Source of the DNA: Candidatus Jettenia caeni
GTDB lineage: Bacteria; Planctomycetota; Brocadiia; Brocadiales; Brocadiaceae
NCBI GenBank assembly: GCA_000296795.1
Contig: BAFH01000003.1
Coordinates: 1,054,401-1,118,400, forward strand
Direction of reading: 5' to 3'
DNA length: 64,000 nt
A program made the position numbers and the translations under genes. The notes beneath the pieces were generated by a model, which was not told where the DNA came from, ran no database searches, and saw nothing but the letters and a program-made list of their open reading frames with translations. Shown in pieces: positions 28,442 through 37,399 of the stretch. Position 1 is the stretch's first letter. Each line of letters starts with the position of its first letter.

Positions 28442-31144
28442 ATGGTAATGGTTCCAAAGATTAAATTAAATATTGATGGTAATACGATAGAAGTGGACAA
28501 AGGCAAAACAATTTTACAAGCAGCCAGTTCTGTCGGTATTCATATTCCAACCCTTTGCCACGATCCTCGTCTGGAGCCCTTTGCGGCATGCCGTGTTTGT
28601 ATGGTGGAGATAGAAAGAAGTAAGTCGAATGCTCTTATTACTTCCTGCAATACTGAAGTTACCAATGGTATGGTTATTCGAACTGATTCTGAGAAGGTAT
28701 TAAAAACACGACAAATGGTTTTGGAGTTAATTCTTTCGGATCATCCTAAGGATTGTATGACGTGTGGGAAATGTGGCGCCTGCAAATTACAAGATCTCGC
28801 TTATGAGTATGGTGTGAGAGAAAGCAAATTTTTTGAGGAACCAGACGGCGGTGTTGTAGAGGATAGTAATCCTGTCATTCAGCAGGATACGAGCAAATGT
28901 ATCCTGTGTGGTCGCTGTGTCCGCATTTGCGCCGAAGTTCAGCAGGATTATGCTATTGATTTCAAGAATCGGGGGTTTAAAACGGAAACGGGACTACCAT
29001 TTGGAATGTCTCGGCGTGATACAACCTGTGTGTTGTGCGGTCAGTGTGTGTCTACCTGCCCAGTTGGTTCATTAGTGGAGAAGCAAGCTGTAGGAATGGG
29101 ACGGGAGTGGGAGTTTAAGCAGGTCAAAACCACCTGCGCCTATTGCGGTGTAGGTTGTACGATGTACTTAAATGTGAAAGAGAATAAGGTTGTTAAAGTA
29201 ACTTCAAAGGTGGGGTCTATTCCTAATGACGGCAACCTATGTGTAAAAGGGCGATTCGGGTTTGACTTTGTCCATCATCCTGACCGATTGAAGCAGCCGC
29301 TTATAAAGAGGAATGGGAAATTTGAAGAAGCAACATGGGATGAAGCGCTGAACCTCGTTGCTTCTAAATTAGGTGAAATAAAGGCCAAATATGGACCAGA
29401 TTATGTAGGAGTAATGAGTTCTTCGCGGTGCACTAATGAAGAGAATTATCTAGCAATGAAATTTGCGCGTGCTACGATTGGTACAAACAACGTAGATCAG
29501 TGTGCCCGGACTTGACACGCACCTTCCGTCGCCGGTCTGGCGATGTCATTCGGTAGTGGCTCAATGACCAATTCCATTAGCGAAATCAAGGATTGTAAAC
29601 TCATTTTTCTAATTGGTGGCAACCCAACAGAGGCACATCCGATTGTGGGATTGGAGATGAAGAAGGCCCTAAGGAATGGATGTACCTTTATTGTAGCTGA
29701 TCCACGCAGGATCTGGTTTGCTCAGCATGCCAAGTTGTATCTCCCGGTAAGACCGGGTACAGATAACTGGTTATTGAATGCAATGGCTCATGTCATCATT
29801 GCCGAAGGTCTTGAAAATAAAGAATTCATAAGCACTCGGACAGAAGGTTTTGAAGAGTTAAAAGCATTTGTGAAGGATATTACACCTGAACAGGCCTCGG
29901 GATTTACTGGTATTCCGGCAGAAGATATCCGTCAAGCTGCCAGATTATACGCTAAGTCAGAAAAATCAGCCATATATTATACCCTGGGAATTACTGAACA
30001 TACCTGTGGTACCGATAATGTGAGAACTATTGCAAATCTTGCTTTATTGACAGGACATGTCGGAAAATCCAGTACAGGTGTTAATCCCATCCGTGGTCAG
30101 AATAACGTGCAGGGTGCTACAGATATGTGCATACCGAATAAAATGACCGGATATCAGGACGTTACAGATAATGCGGTTATGGAGAAATTTGAGAAGGCAT
30201 GGGGTGTTACATTATCAAGAACTCCGGGGGCTACTGCGCCGACCATGTTTGAACGCATGGGTAAGAATCAATTTAAGGCCCTGTATGTAATCGGAGAAGA
30301 CCCGGTTATCAGTGAACCTAATCAGGATTCCACTATCAAAGCGCTAAAAAATCTTGAGTTTCTTGTTGTACAGGATATTTTTATGTCAGAAACTGCTAAA
30401 TATGCAGATGTTATCCTGCCAGCTACTAGTTTTGCCGAAAAGGATGGTACTTTTACTAATACGGAACGCCGTGTCCAGCGTGTCCGGAAGGCCATCAATC
30501 CTGTAGGGAATACGAAACCCGACTGGCAAATTACCTCCGAATTGTCTACGCGTATGGGATACAGCATGAATTATCCTTCACCAAAGGAAATTTTTGCTGA
30601 AATTGCAAGCCTTACACCCATACTCGCAGGCATTAGTTATGAAAGAATCGAGCAAAATGGCATTCAATGGCCATGTCCGGATGCAAAACATCCCGGTACT
30701 AAATTTTTACATGAAGGTAAATTTCCAAGGGGTCTTGGTAAATTTTTTGTATTGCCCTATCGTGCACCCGCCGAGAGTCCTGATAAAGAGTTTCCATTAT
30801 TACTCTCAACAGGGCGTACTTTGTATCATTACAATGCAGGTACTATGACACGAAGGTCGGAAGGGATTATTCATAAAACAAATGAATGTTTTGTTGAAGT
30901 AAATCAGGCAGATGCAAAGGAATTGGGAATTTTTGACGGTGAAACGGTTAGAATTGCTACACGTCGTGGTGAGATTACTGCTCGTGCCGAGGTTTCTGAG
31001 AAGGTAAAGAAGGGTGTAATCTGGATGCCTATGCACTTTGTTGAGTCTGCTGTAAATAAGTTGACAAAAGATGCATATGATAATATTACCCAGACGGCGG
31101 AATACAAGGTTTGCGGGGCAAAAATTGAGAAACTAGGTGCATAA
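28442..31144 (+). CDS. fdhA: Formate dehydrogenase catalytic subunit, selenocysteine-containing
   Basis: One 900-residue frame if the in-frame TGA at 29513-29515 is read as selenocysteine (residue 358). Context 'CART-U-HAPSVAGL' is the active-site pattern of Sec formate dehydrogenases (E. coli FdhF: CARVUHGPSVAGL), where Sec ligates Mo/W. Domains: [2Fe-2S] (about 1-80, 'CHDPRLEPFAACRVC'), His/Cys-type 4Fe-4S ('DCMTCGKCGAC'), two ferredoxin clusters (CILCGRCVRIC, CVLCGQCVSTC), Fe4S4-molybdopterin ('TCAYCGVGCTMYL'), the molybdopterin domains, and the C-terminal binding domain ('LLSTGRTLYHYNAGTMTRRS'). NuoG-like N-terminus points to a soluble NAD- or ferredoxin-linked enzyme; in acetyl-CoA pathway organisms it reduces CO2. 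ATG start after AAGGAG. A TGA-split into two genes would be an annotation error. Confidence 0.93.
29513..29545 (+). promoter_or_regulatory. Bacterial SECIS element of fdhA
   Basis: Directly after the TGA, CGTCGCC and GGCGATG (29527-29533 / 29539-29545, one G-U pair) enclose the apical loop GGTCT. The loop starts 18 nt after the TGA, as in E. coli fdhF, and GGUCU is the known SelB-binding loop. It is part of coding sequence. Confidence 0.9.
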
Positions 31145-31402
31145 GTAAAAAATCAATTAAGATATTGGATCTACTTCGATCCCTTAATAAATAGCCATTG
31201 ACATTTAAACTCTTTTTAAATTCAAAGAATTAATATATTCATACAACATGTAGGGGCGAACCTTGTGTTCGCCTCTTATGTTTATATACAGGAAATTCAA
31301 ACAAACTATATAGTGGGGGCAAGGCGCGCCTTGCCCACTACATGTCGCTAAAGTCGCCGAAGACCTATTTTAAAGCGATTTTGCCAAGTACTATAATTAT
31401 CA
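31145..31402. repeat. Spacer with two GC-rich hairpins
   Basis: The spacer between convergent fdhA and the esterase holds a 10 bp hairpin (AGGGGCGAAC / GTTCGCCTCT, 31252-31276) and a perfect 20 bp palindrome GGGCAAGGCGCGCCTTGCCC (31317-31336). Neither is followed by a clear T-run. They are much more GC-rich than the surroundings and look like dispersed extragenic palindromes; they could also end both convergent transcripts. Confidence 0.65.
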
Positions 31403-32185
31403 CTAAGTTTTACTCAAGAAATTTTTTATAGCATTGAAGATAATGCTCTTTTCACCACCAGATAACATATAATGATGGCTCTGATTAAGCCATACTAACT
31501 GTTTATCGGCAGAGCCGAGATTCTTTAATACATATCTTGCACTTGCTGGCGCGGCAACACCGTCTTTTTGAGAATGAATGACCAGGGCAGATGATTTTAT
31601 ATCTTTTAGCCTCGGTTTAATAGTCTCGATAATCGTTAAGATGTCATCAACTGCTTGAAGAGAATAATACGTATCCACCGGATGATAGAGATAGCCGGAA
31701 TATGTTTCCGATTCCATATAGCACTTTCTTCTCCATGTTCTAACCTTTTGGGTAAAATTCTTACATAGTTTAATTAAACTACTCATAGGTAGGTACTCTC
31801 GCACAAGAAATATCGGTATGCCCATAAGTACCATCTTCTTTATCGGATACTTTGCTGCTAATTGTAAAGTTAGCAATGCACCTAAAGAAAATCCGATAAC
31901 TACAACTTCTTTGTATGTATCTGTTAATTTATGATACTCGGACTCAACTTTCTCGCTCCAGTTGTAATGTGATTCCGAAGAGAGACCTCCCATATTCATA
32001 CAATGGCCGGGTAAAAGGATACCTCTGGCAGTATGGCCATCTTTGTACAGGTATTCTCCAAGCTCTCTCATCAAAATAGGACCGCTGCAAAGTCCATGTA
32101 TGAGTAAACAAGCCGGCTTGCCATTTCTAAGGGTAAATTCAGCGCCGTATACAGATAAATCGTCGAGTATTAAATTTTGTACCAT
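31403..32185 (-). CDS. Alpha/beta hydrolase, carboxylesterase/monoacylglycerol-lipase type
   Basis: 260 residues, ATG start. Alpha/beta-hydrolase fold with oxyanion HGLCSG, nucleophile elbow GFSLGA (Ser near 98), Asp in 'HSQKDGVAA' and His in 'NQSHHYML', forming the catalytic triad. 'GHTARGILLPGHC' is typical of Est30/Est1-like carboxylesterases and serine aminopeptidase S33 domain proteins. No signal peptide; cytoplasmic. Substrate not predictable, probably short- or medium-chain acyl esters. Convergent with fdhA. Confidence 0.88.
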   Translation of the reverse strand: MVQNLILDDLSVYGAEFTLRNGKPACLLIHGLCSGPILMRELGEYLYKDGHTARGILLPGHCMNMGGLSSESHYNWSEKVESEYHKLTDTYKEVVVIGFSLGALLTLQLAAKYPIKKMVLMGIPIFLVREYLPMSSLIKLCKNFTQKVRTWRRKCYMESETYSGYLYHPVDTYYSLQAVDDILTIIETIKPRLKDIKSSALVIHSQKDGVAAPASARYVLKNLGSADKQLVWLNQSHHYMLSGGEKSIIFNAIKNFLSKT

Positions 32186-32759
32186 AATTTCCAGACCTTT
32201 TTACCTCTTTTGCTGTCTTCTGCTGATGTTTTATTCTATCAGCATTCACAGGGCTTTCAATGGAATTTAATTGTTGTTTGTATTTATCTTTCTTGGTATA
32301 TTTCTATGATTAGGTACGACATGAAATTTTTAAGAGAGTAATAATTCTATAATTGAGAGACAGGGGGGCAGGGGGAGGATTTTGAGTTTCCTTAAACATA
32401 CAGCATATCCTATCCACACCTCTCACAGAAGAAAAAATCATGATAAAAATAGTAGATACAAGAGTAGAGATAGTGAAATGTTGTATAGAATATAGTATGT
32501 ACTAAAAACATACATACATGCTATATATTGTATAACTATGATAGGATTGCCAAGATTGCACACACACCAGGTGAAATAAAATACCTTGAATGGTGAAACT
32601 TTTATAGTAACATACAGAGAAAAGATGCTTGTAATGAGTCATAGTCATTGCGAGATGGTAATAAAGTGGGTGTTTTTATACACCTGCAATAGAGGCTAGC
32701 TACAGACGCTATGACCGTTTGTAGTTAGCCTTTTGTGTTTCACAGGGGGAAAAGAGATT
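32186..32759. other. 574 bp spacer, no gene seen
   Basis: Divergent spacer between the esterase and a coiled-coil protein gene. It includes a G-rich run (CAGGGGGGCAGGGGGAGG near 32362-32380), AT-rich tracts, and a strong hairpin at the right end (separate entry). No promoter is convincing. Confidence 0.5.
32693..32736 (+). terminator. Long hairpin with T-rich tail ahead of coiled-coil gene
   Basis: AGGCTAGCTACAGACG pairs with CGTTTGTAGTTAGCCT over 16 bp (two G-U pairs), 7 nt loop, then TTTGTGTTT. It lies only about 25 bp before the next start codon, so it may act as a leader attenuator of that gene rather than as a plain terminator. Confidence 0.6.
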
Positions 32760-33032
32760 ATGAAGGGGATTATAAAGCACACCTTAAAGAAGGTAACGCT
32801 TGAGTTAGTCTACCAGGTAGTAGACGAAAGAACTACAGAACTTATCCAGAAGATTGATGAAGTTAAAAGGAAGCAAGAAGATGATTTCCGATATCTTGTC
32901 CAGAAAATAGATAACGAGATTGGAAGTGTAAGAAACGAAATAGGGCAGTTAAGAACTGAGATAGGAGCACTCAATCAGAGAATTGACACCATTATTCAAA
33001 TGCTGATGACGCTAAGAACGGATCAGAAGTAA
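32760..33032 (+). CDS. Small coiled-coil protein
   Basis: 90 residues from ATG 32760 (preceded by AGGGGGAAAAGAG). Family not recognised. After a basic N-terminus ('KGIIKHTLKKVTLELVYQVVDERT') the rest is a continuous heptad-type coiled coil ('EIGSVRNEIGQLRTEIGALNQRIDTIIQMLMTL') with a repeating NEIG/TEIG pattern, so it probably oligomerises. It ends just before an insertion sequence. Similar small coiled-coil proteins often occur near mobile elements or toxin-antitoxin loci, but nothing here demonstrates such a role. Confidence 0.6.
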   Translation: MKGIIKHTLKKVTLELVYQVVDERTTELIQKIDEVKRKQEDDFRYLVQKIDNEIGSVRNEIGQLRTEIGALNQRIDTIIQMLMTLRTDQK

Positions 33033-33080
33033 CGTATTTCACGATTAAAGGCTAGCTTGACGAAGCGAAAAGCCATTTCC

Positions 33081-34616
33081 CTAGCGTGACTTTACTAAAG
33101 TAAAGCCGAAGCAAAGTCATAAGATATTGACATATAAGGAGAAGATGAGCAATTTGAGTGTATACACTGATATATAGAGCAATAAGGGGGAAAGGATGTG
33201 ATAGGAGAGGAGAGTAGGATTAAGCAAATATATCCAATAATTATCAGATGGACGTCATTGACCCAAAAGAAATACCTTTCATCGAAGAAGAGATAATCAA
33301 AGTGCTCCTTGATAAACAGCAAATAAATCTTGATACCTTGCTGTGTGATACGAGTAATTTTTTTACCTACATTGATTCTGGCAACAGGCAGTGCGATGTT
33401 GCCCGGAGGGGATATAATAAACAAAAGAGAATGGACTTGAAGCAGTTTGGATTATTTCTTTTAGTTTCCCGTCAGGATCAAATTCCCCTTTTTCATAAGA
33501 TATATCAGGGAAATCTTTCAGATAGAACGATTTTTCAAGAGCAATTCAGAGATATGGTAAATCGATTTAAAGCCATTTCCGGCTCATTAGAGGACATAAC
33601 CCTGGTATTTGACCAGGGAAATAACTCCAAGAAGATATTACAAGAGGTAAACAGCACAGTGAGCTTTGTCGGCTCTGTATCACCCTATCACCAGAGGTCT
33701 CTTATAGAAGAGGCCAATAGATCGATGAGCAAAATACAGGTAAAGGATCGTAGTGTTGATTGTTGTCGGATAAGAACCAACCTTTGGCAGATGGATCTTA
33801 CGGTAGTGGTATATATTTCCGAGAAACTTCGGCAGGGACAACTCAGAGGAGTTGAGCAAAGCATAAAGAAACTCTTTGAAAAACTCAAGGGTATTCAGGA
33901 AAAAATCAAGGCACCGACTCAAAGAGGTAAAAAGAGAGACCGTGAGGAGTTAGAAGCGAGAATAACAGCACTCATTGCTTCTTCCGTACCGGAGGGTCTT
34001 ATTGACTGGCGTATTGAAGATGGGAAAAGAGATGCATTTGAACTGGACTTTTGGATAGAGCAAGAGCGGTTTGAGTATTTGAAAGAACATTGGTTTGGGC
34101 GTCGTATAGTAATCACCAACCGTCATAAATGGGATACAGAGGAGATTATCCTGGCTTATTGGGGACAACATAAGGTGGAATATGTTTTTAAAAATCTTAA
34201 AAATCCCTTTCACTTGGCAGTGCGGCCGCAGTATCACTGGACAGACCAGAAGATTGAAGTTCATGGATTTATTTGGGTGCTTGCATTTCTTCTGGGCATG
34301 ATTGCTTATAAAAGAGCCAAAGAAAAAGCACGTTTCCAGGGATCAATCTCTACACTCCTGGAGAAACTCTCATCGATAAGGCTTGCAACATTCATTGAAG
34401 GCCCTTCAGAGAAATCGAAAGGGAAATATAAGACAACTCAACATCTTGAAGAAATGGATGAAGACCTTTTAGCTCTTGTAAACGCTCTAGGAATATCTCA
34501 TGCACTAGAAAAGTCTTCAATCCCTTTCAGTGTATACAACTAAAAAATTCGCTTTCCTCATATATCTCAACACCTTAGGACTTTATTTTGACTTTACTTT
34601 AGTAAAGTCACGCTAG
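33081..34616 (+). mobile_element. Insertion sequence with perfect 25 bp terminal inverted repeats
   Basis: CTAGCGTGACTTTACTAAAG (33081-33100, continuing TAAAG) is matched exactly, inverted, at 34592-34616. The outermost CTAG is itself palindromic, so it could be a 4 bp target duplication, giving an element of 33085-34612. It encodes one transposase that looks N-terminally short for its family, while the ends are perfect. No other direct repeat flanks it. Confidence 0.88.
33248..34543 (+). CDS. IS1634-like DDE transposase (IS4 superfamily), N-terminus missing
   Basis: 431 residues. DDE residues fit 'LLCDTSNFFTYID' (first Asp, about residue 34), 'LVFDQGNNSKK' (second Asp) and 'YWGQHKVEYVFKNLKNP' (Glu), followed by 'LAVRPQYHWTDQKIEVHGFI', typical of IS1634/IS4-like enzymes. 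Family members are usually about 550 residues with some 100-150 more ahead of the first Asp; here a TAA precedes the ATG by a few codons and only about 140 bp separate it from the left terminal repeat. So the DNA-binding N-terminus has been lost or shortened and the element may be non-autonomous. No clear ribosome site. Confidence 0.85.
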   Translation: MDVIDPKEIPFIEEEIIKVLLDKQQINLDTLLCDTSNFFTYIDSGNRQCDVARRGYNKQKRMDLKQFGLFLLVSRQDQIPLFHKIYQGNLSDRTIFQEQFRDMVNRFKAISGSLEDITLVFDQGNNSKKILQEVNSTVSFVGSVSPYHQRSLIEEANRSMSKIQVKDRSVDCCRIRTNLWQMDLTVVVYISEKLRQGQLRGVEQSIKKLFEKLKGIQEKIKAPTQRGKKRDREELEARITALIASSVPEGLIDWRIEDGKRDAFELDFWIEQERFEYLKEHWFGRRIVITNRHKWDTEEIILAYWGQHKVEYVFKNLKNPFHLAVRPQYHWTDQKIEVHGFIWVLAFLLGMIAYKRAKEKARFQGSISTLLEKLSSIRLATFIEGPSEKSKGKYKTTQHLEEMDEDLLALVNALGISHALEKSSIPFSVYN

Positions 34617-34700
34617 AGCGGTGTTATGCACTTTGAAATATCACCTCAGCAAATCTTCTTAGCATGAGTATGACGAAAGCAAGGAAATGAAGACCTAAAG

Positions 34701-35324
34701 TGGACGGGTTTGTCAAGACTATTTATTGTTAATTTTTAGATGCATTGATAAATAAATTACCCTTCTGTGCCTCCACAAAAATTCATCCCTGCTCATTATT
34801 GTTCCCCTTTATGAGAATAATAAAATCCTCTCTTTACTCATTCTCACGAAAAATTCCATAATGAACCTCATTATGTTTGATCTATGCAGACCCAAAAGCT
34901 CACACTGCTTCCGTATATACTTAGTCTCTTATGTTCTCCTTCTAGTAACCTCCTCTTCTCTTCAACGCTCAAGCGGTACAGATTTTTTTTAAGCCATTCG
35001 TTCTCCACCTTCAACTGGCCTATCTGACGGTAAAGCTCATCTATCACCTTCTCCTTCTCTTCTCGTAATTTCCTCCCCTTTCCCCTGAAATATCTCTACC
35101 ATCCCCTCCCATGCTCGTTTTCGCCAATTTACTATCTGTGTCCTGCGTACTTCGTATTCTGACGATAACTCTGCTATTGTCTTTTCTCCTTTTATTGCCT
35201 CCAAGGCTACTTTTGCCATAAACTCTGAATGAAAACTCTTTCTTATCCTCCTTTTTCGGACCTCCTTTTATCTCCTATCCTACCAAAAATGATTCTTAAC
35301 TACTGGTCCGAAAAATCCAGTCCA
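34701..35324 (-). mobile_element. Degenerate IS3-family element, internally deleted
   Basis: The two edges read TGGACGGGTTTGTCAAGACT inward from the left and TGGACTGGATTTTTCGGACC inward from the right, imperfect inverted ends of an IS3-type element. Between them only orfA and the first codons of orfB remain (about 620 bp instead of about 1.3 kb). The catalytic DDE part is gone. Confidence 0.7.
34846..35260 (-). pseudogene. Frameshifted IS3-family orfA and orfB start
   Basis: Pieces in different frames: 'KSFHSEFMAKVALEAIKG', 'EKTIAELSSEYEVRRTQIVNW' (helix-turn-helix of OrfA), then after one frameshift 'ELYRQIGQLKVENEWLKKNL' (leucine-zipper end of OrfA), then after another 'RKQCELLGLHRSNI', the usual start of OrfB. 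The original start codon appears lost (ATA where ATG is expected). At least two frameshifts, so no product. Remnant of a Tn3/IS150-like transposase pair of the IS3 family. Confidence 0.75.
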
Positions 35325-35371
35325 TTATACACACCACCGTTTTGTTTTAGATAATATATCTTGAGAATATG

Positions 35372-36340
35372 TTAAAGATGACCTTTTGGATTGTATCCCA
35401 CAATATATACATTATCTTTCCTGTTTCCCCATATACCTAGCAAAAGGTAATCGGTATTGCTTTTTTGTCGGCTCCATTTTGTGCCGTTATAATAAAGTAT
35501 CGTACCGTAATCTCCTATTGCAAAGATGTTATTATTATCAACGCCCCATATTCTTCTCAGCCAGTTATTTGTATCACTTCTCTGTCCCTTCCAATCCATA
35601 CCATCATAATGGAAAATGAGGCCATCCGCTCCTACCACGAATACATTTTTAGGGCTGGTTCCCCAAACACTCATAAGCCTTTTATTCGTAATTTGAACAG
35701 CAGTATTCCATGTCTTTCCATCGTATCGAAGTATCGTACCGTAATCTCCGACTGAATAAATAGTATCCTTACTAGCGCCCCAAACTCCATAAAGCCAGTT
35801 AAGGGTTCCACTATATTGTTCTCTCCATTTTTCTCCATCATAATGTAATATTTTCCCCAAAACACCAACAATGAATATATATTTCTCACTAAGGCCCCAT
35901 ATACTAGTTAGCCAATCTCCAATACCAATTTCAATTTTTTCCCAGCCAGATCTATCATGATGAAGAATAGTACCCTGGTCTCCTATAATATAGATGTTTT
36001 CTCGGCTGCTACCCCATATTTTATTTAATCTGTGGTAAGTAATATGAATGTCTTTTTGGATAGTCCATGATTTACCATTATAGTGAAGTATAGCGCCATT
36101 TTTACCAATTGCGAAGATATCGTTATCGGAAAACCCATAAATATCGCTAAGCCACATATTGAATCCATCATAGACATGATTCCATGACTTGCCATCATAG
36201 TGAAGTATAACGCTATCGCACTTATCATATTCCGTTGCCTGTTCTTCTAATCCCCATTGATTTGCGAAAACAATATCGTTCGTAGAAGATTGATATATAA
36301 CAAAAAGGATAGAAATAAAAATATTTGTAATTATTTTCAT
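35372..36340 (-). CDS. Secreted seven-repeat beta-propeller-like protein
   Basis: 322 residues. N-terminal signal peptide ('IITNIFISILFVIYQSSTND'). The mature part has seven units of about 39 residues with consensus GTILHYDGKxW, 10-15 residues, WLxxIWGxSxxNIFxVGDxG. Seven Trp-rich, Gly-ended units suggest a seven-bladed propeller, similar in style to YCF48/HCF136-type or WD-like extracellular propellers. No active-site motif. It lies close to the IS remnants and upstream of plsC on the same strand, with a 20 bp gap, so it may follow plsC in an operon. Likely exported. Confidence 0.82.
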   Translation of the reverse strand: MKIITNIFISILFVIYQSSTNDIVFANQWGLEEQATEYDKCDSVILHYDGKSWNHVYDGFNMWLSDIYGFSDNDIFAIGKNGAILHYNGKSWTIQKDIHITYHRLNKIWGSSRENIYIIGDQGTILHHDRSGWEKIEIGIGDWLTSIWGLSEKYIFIVGVLGKILHYDGEKWREQYSGTLNWLYGVWGASKDTIYSVGDYGTILRYDGKTWNTAVQITNKRLMSVWGTSPKNVFVVGADGLIFHYDGMDWKGQRSDTNNWLRRIWGVDNNNIFAIGDYGTILYYNGTKWSRQKSNTDYLLLGIWGNRKDNVYIVGYNPKGHL

Positions 36341-36360
36341 ACTCTTTTCCTATAGAATGT

Positions 36361-37086
36361 TTAGTGTGTAAGACATGGTGATAATCTTTTAATTTGCTCC
36401 ATGATCTTCCTTGTAATCTCTTCGATCTCTTCCTTTGTAGTACCTTTTATCTTCTCAAATGTCATAGGCTTGCCAAAAATTACTTTAATTCTGAAAATTC
36501 TTGGTATCTTTGCGCCCTTCGGCAGTGCCTCATATGTACCGGAAATAAATGCGGGGATGACAGGTGCATTGCTTTTTTTTACCAGAAAACCAATACCGGG
36601 ATTTCCCTCTTGAAATTGACCTTCTTTACTTACGCCTCCCTCAGGGTAGATACCAAGAACATTATTTTTCCTAAGTACCTCAATTCCCTCTCTAAGTGCA
36701 GCAATATTCGTGCCTTTCTTTCTTACACAGATACAGTGAAATAATTTAAAAAGCCATTTCCAGCGTCCTTCATAAAACTGTTCAGTCATCATAAAAAAAA
36801 TACGCCTTGGGAACATTGCCTGTAGGACCACGGGGTCCATATAACTAAAATGATTTGCTGCCACGATAAGGGGTCCTTTCAGTGGTATCCATGCTCTATT
36901 TTCAACTTGGATATGATAAAGTATTCTCAATAAGATAACACCTACTACCTTAAGTACTAAGAAAAAACAATTGTTCAATAAATTCATAAGATAAACAGTA
37001 AACAAACGTAGGGTAGAGTAGATACCTCTTAGTCTTCCCTTAATAAGGGGAAATATGGAAAGATTTTTGTTTAATTTTCGATCCAT
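36361..37086 (-). CDS. plsC: 1-acyl-sn-glycerol-3-phosphate acyltransferase
   Basis: 241 residues, ATG start. PlsC/AGPAT family: catalytic HX4D at residues 79-84 (HFSYMD in 'VAANHFSYMDPVV'), phosphate-binding 'YPEGGVSKEG', and the third block 'APVIPAFISGTYEALPKG'. One hydrophobic N-terminal helix ('CFFLVLKVVGVILLRIL') anchors it to the membrane. It makes phosphatidic acid in phospholipid (possibly ladderane lipid) synthesis. Divergent from ppdK. Confidence 0.93.
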   Translation of the reverse strand: MDRKLNKNLSIFPLIKGRLRGIYSTLRLFTVYLMNLLNNCFFLVLKVVGVILLRILYHIQVENRAWIPLKGPLIVAANHFSYMDPVVLQAMFPRRIFFMMTEQFYEGRWKWLFKLFHCICVRKKGTNIAALREGIEVLRKNNVLGIYPEGGVSKEGQFQEGNPGIGFLVKKSNAPVIPAFISGTYEALPKGAKIPRIFRIKVIFGKPMTFEKIKGTTKEEIEEITRKIMEQIKRLSPCLTH

Positions 37087-37399
37087 AAAGTTATCCTGAT
37101 AATGAAAGATTTAGCGAAATGAATTTATAGTGAAATTTCCTTGATAGATAAATTTGTTTTTGATAGCATAAGAAATCATTTCACCAATATTTAAAGTTAT
37201 TTAATGAAAAAACCAATCAGTATATAATTATTGTTTTAGTTCCTTTAATTTAACGAGATATTTTGTTCTTTAATGAGATACAGAAGTTCTTCTTATTTTA
37301 GCATTCAAATCGTATATTTTTACACAATAAAAAATAAAATTCATAAATTATGGTATTCGTTGTGTTTTACATTATCGATATTTGAAAGGAGCAGTCCGG
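37087..37399. other. Divergent plsC-ppdK spacer
   Basis: About 310 bp, very AT-rich, no gene. Must hold promoters for both genes; no consensus pair is convincing. AAAGGAGC at the right edge is the ppdK ribosome site. Confidence 0.5.

Noticed and set aside
32362-32380. G-quadruplex
   Set aside because: Only two long G runs with one short one; not enough for a standard intramolecular quadruplex.
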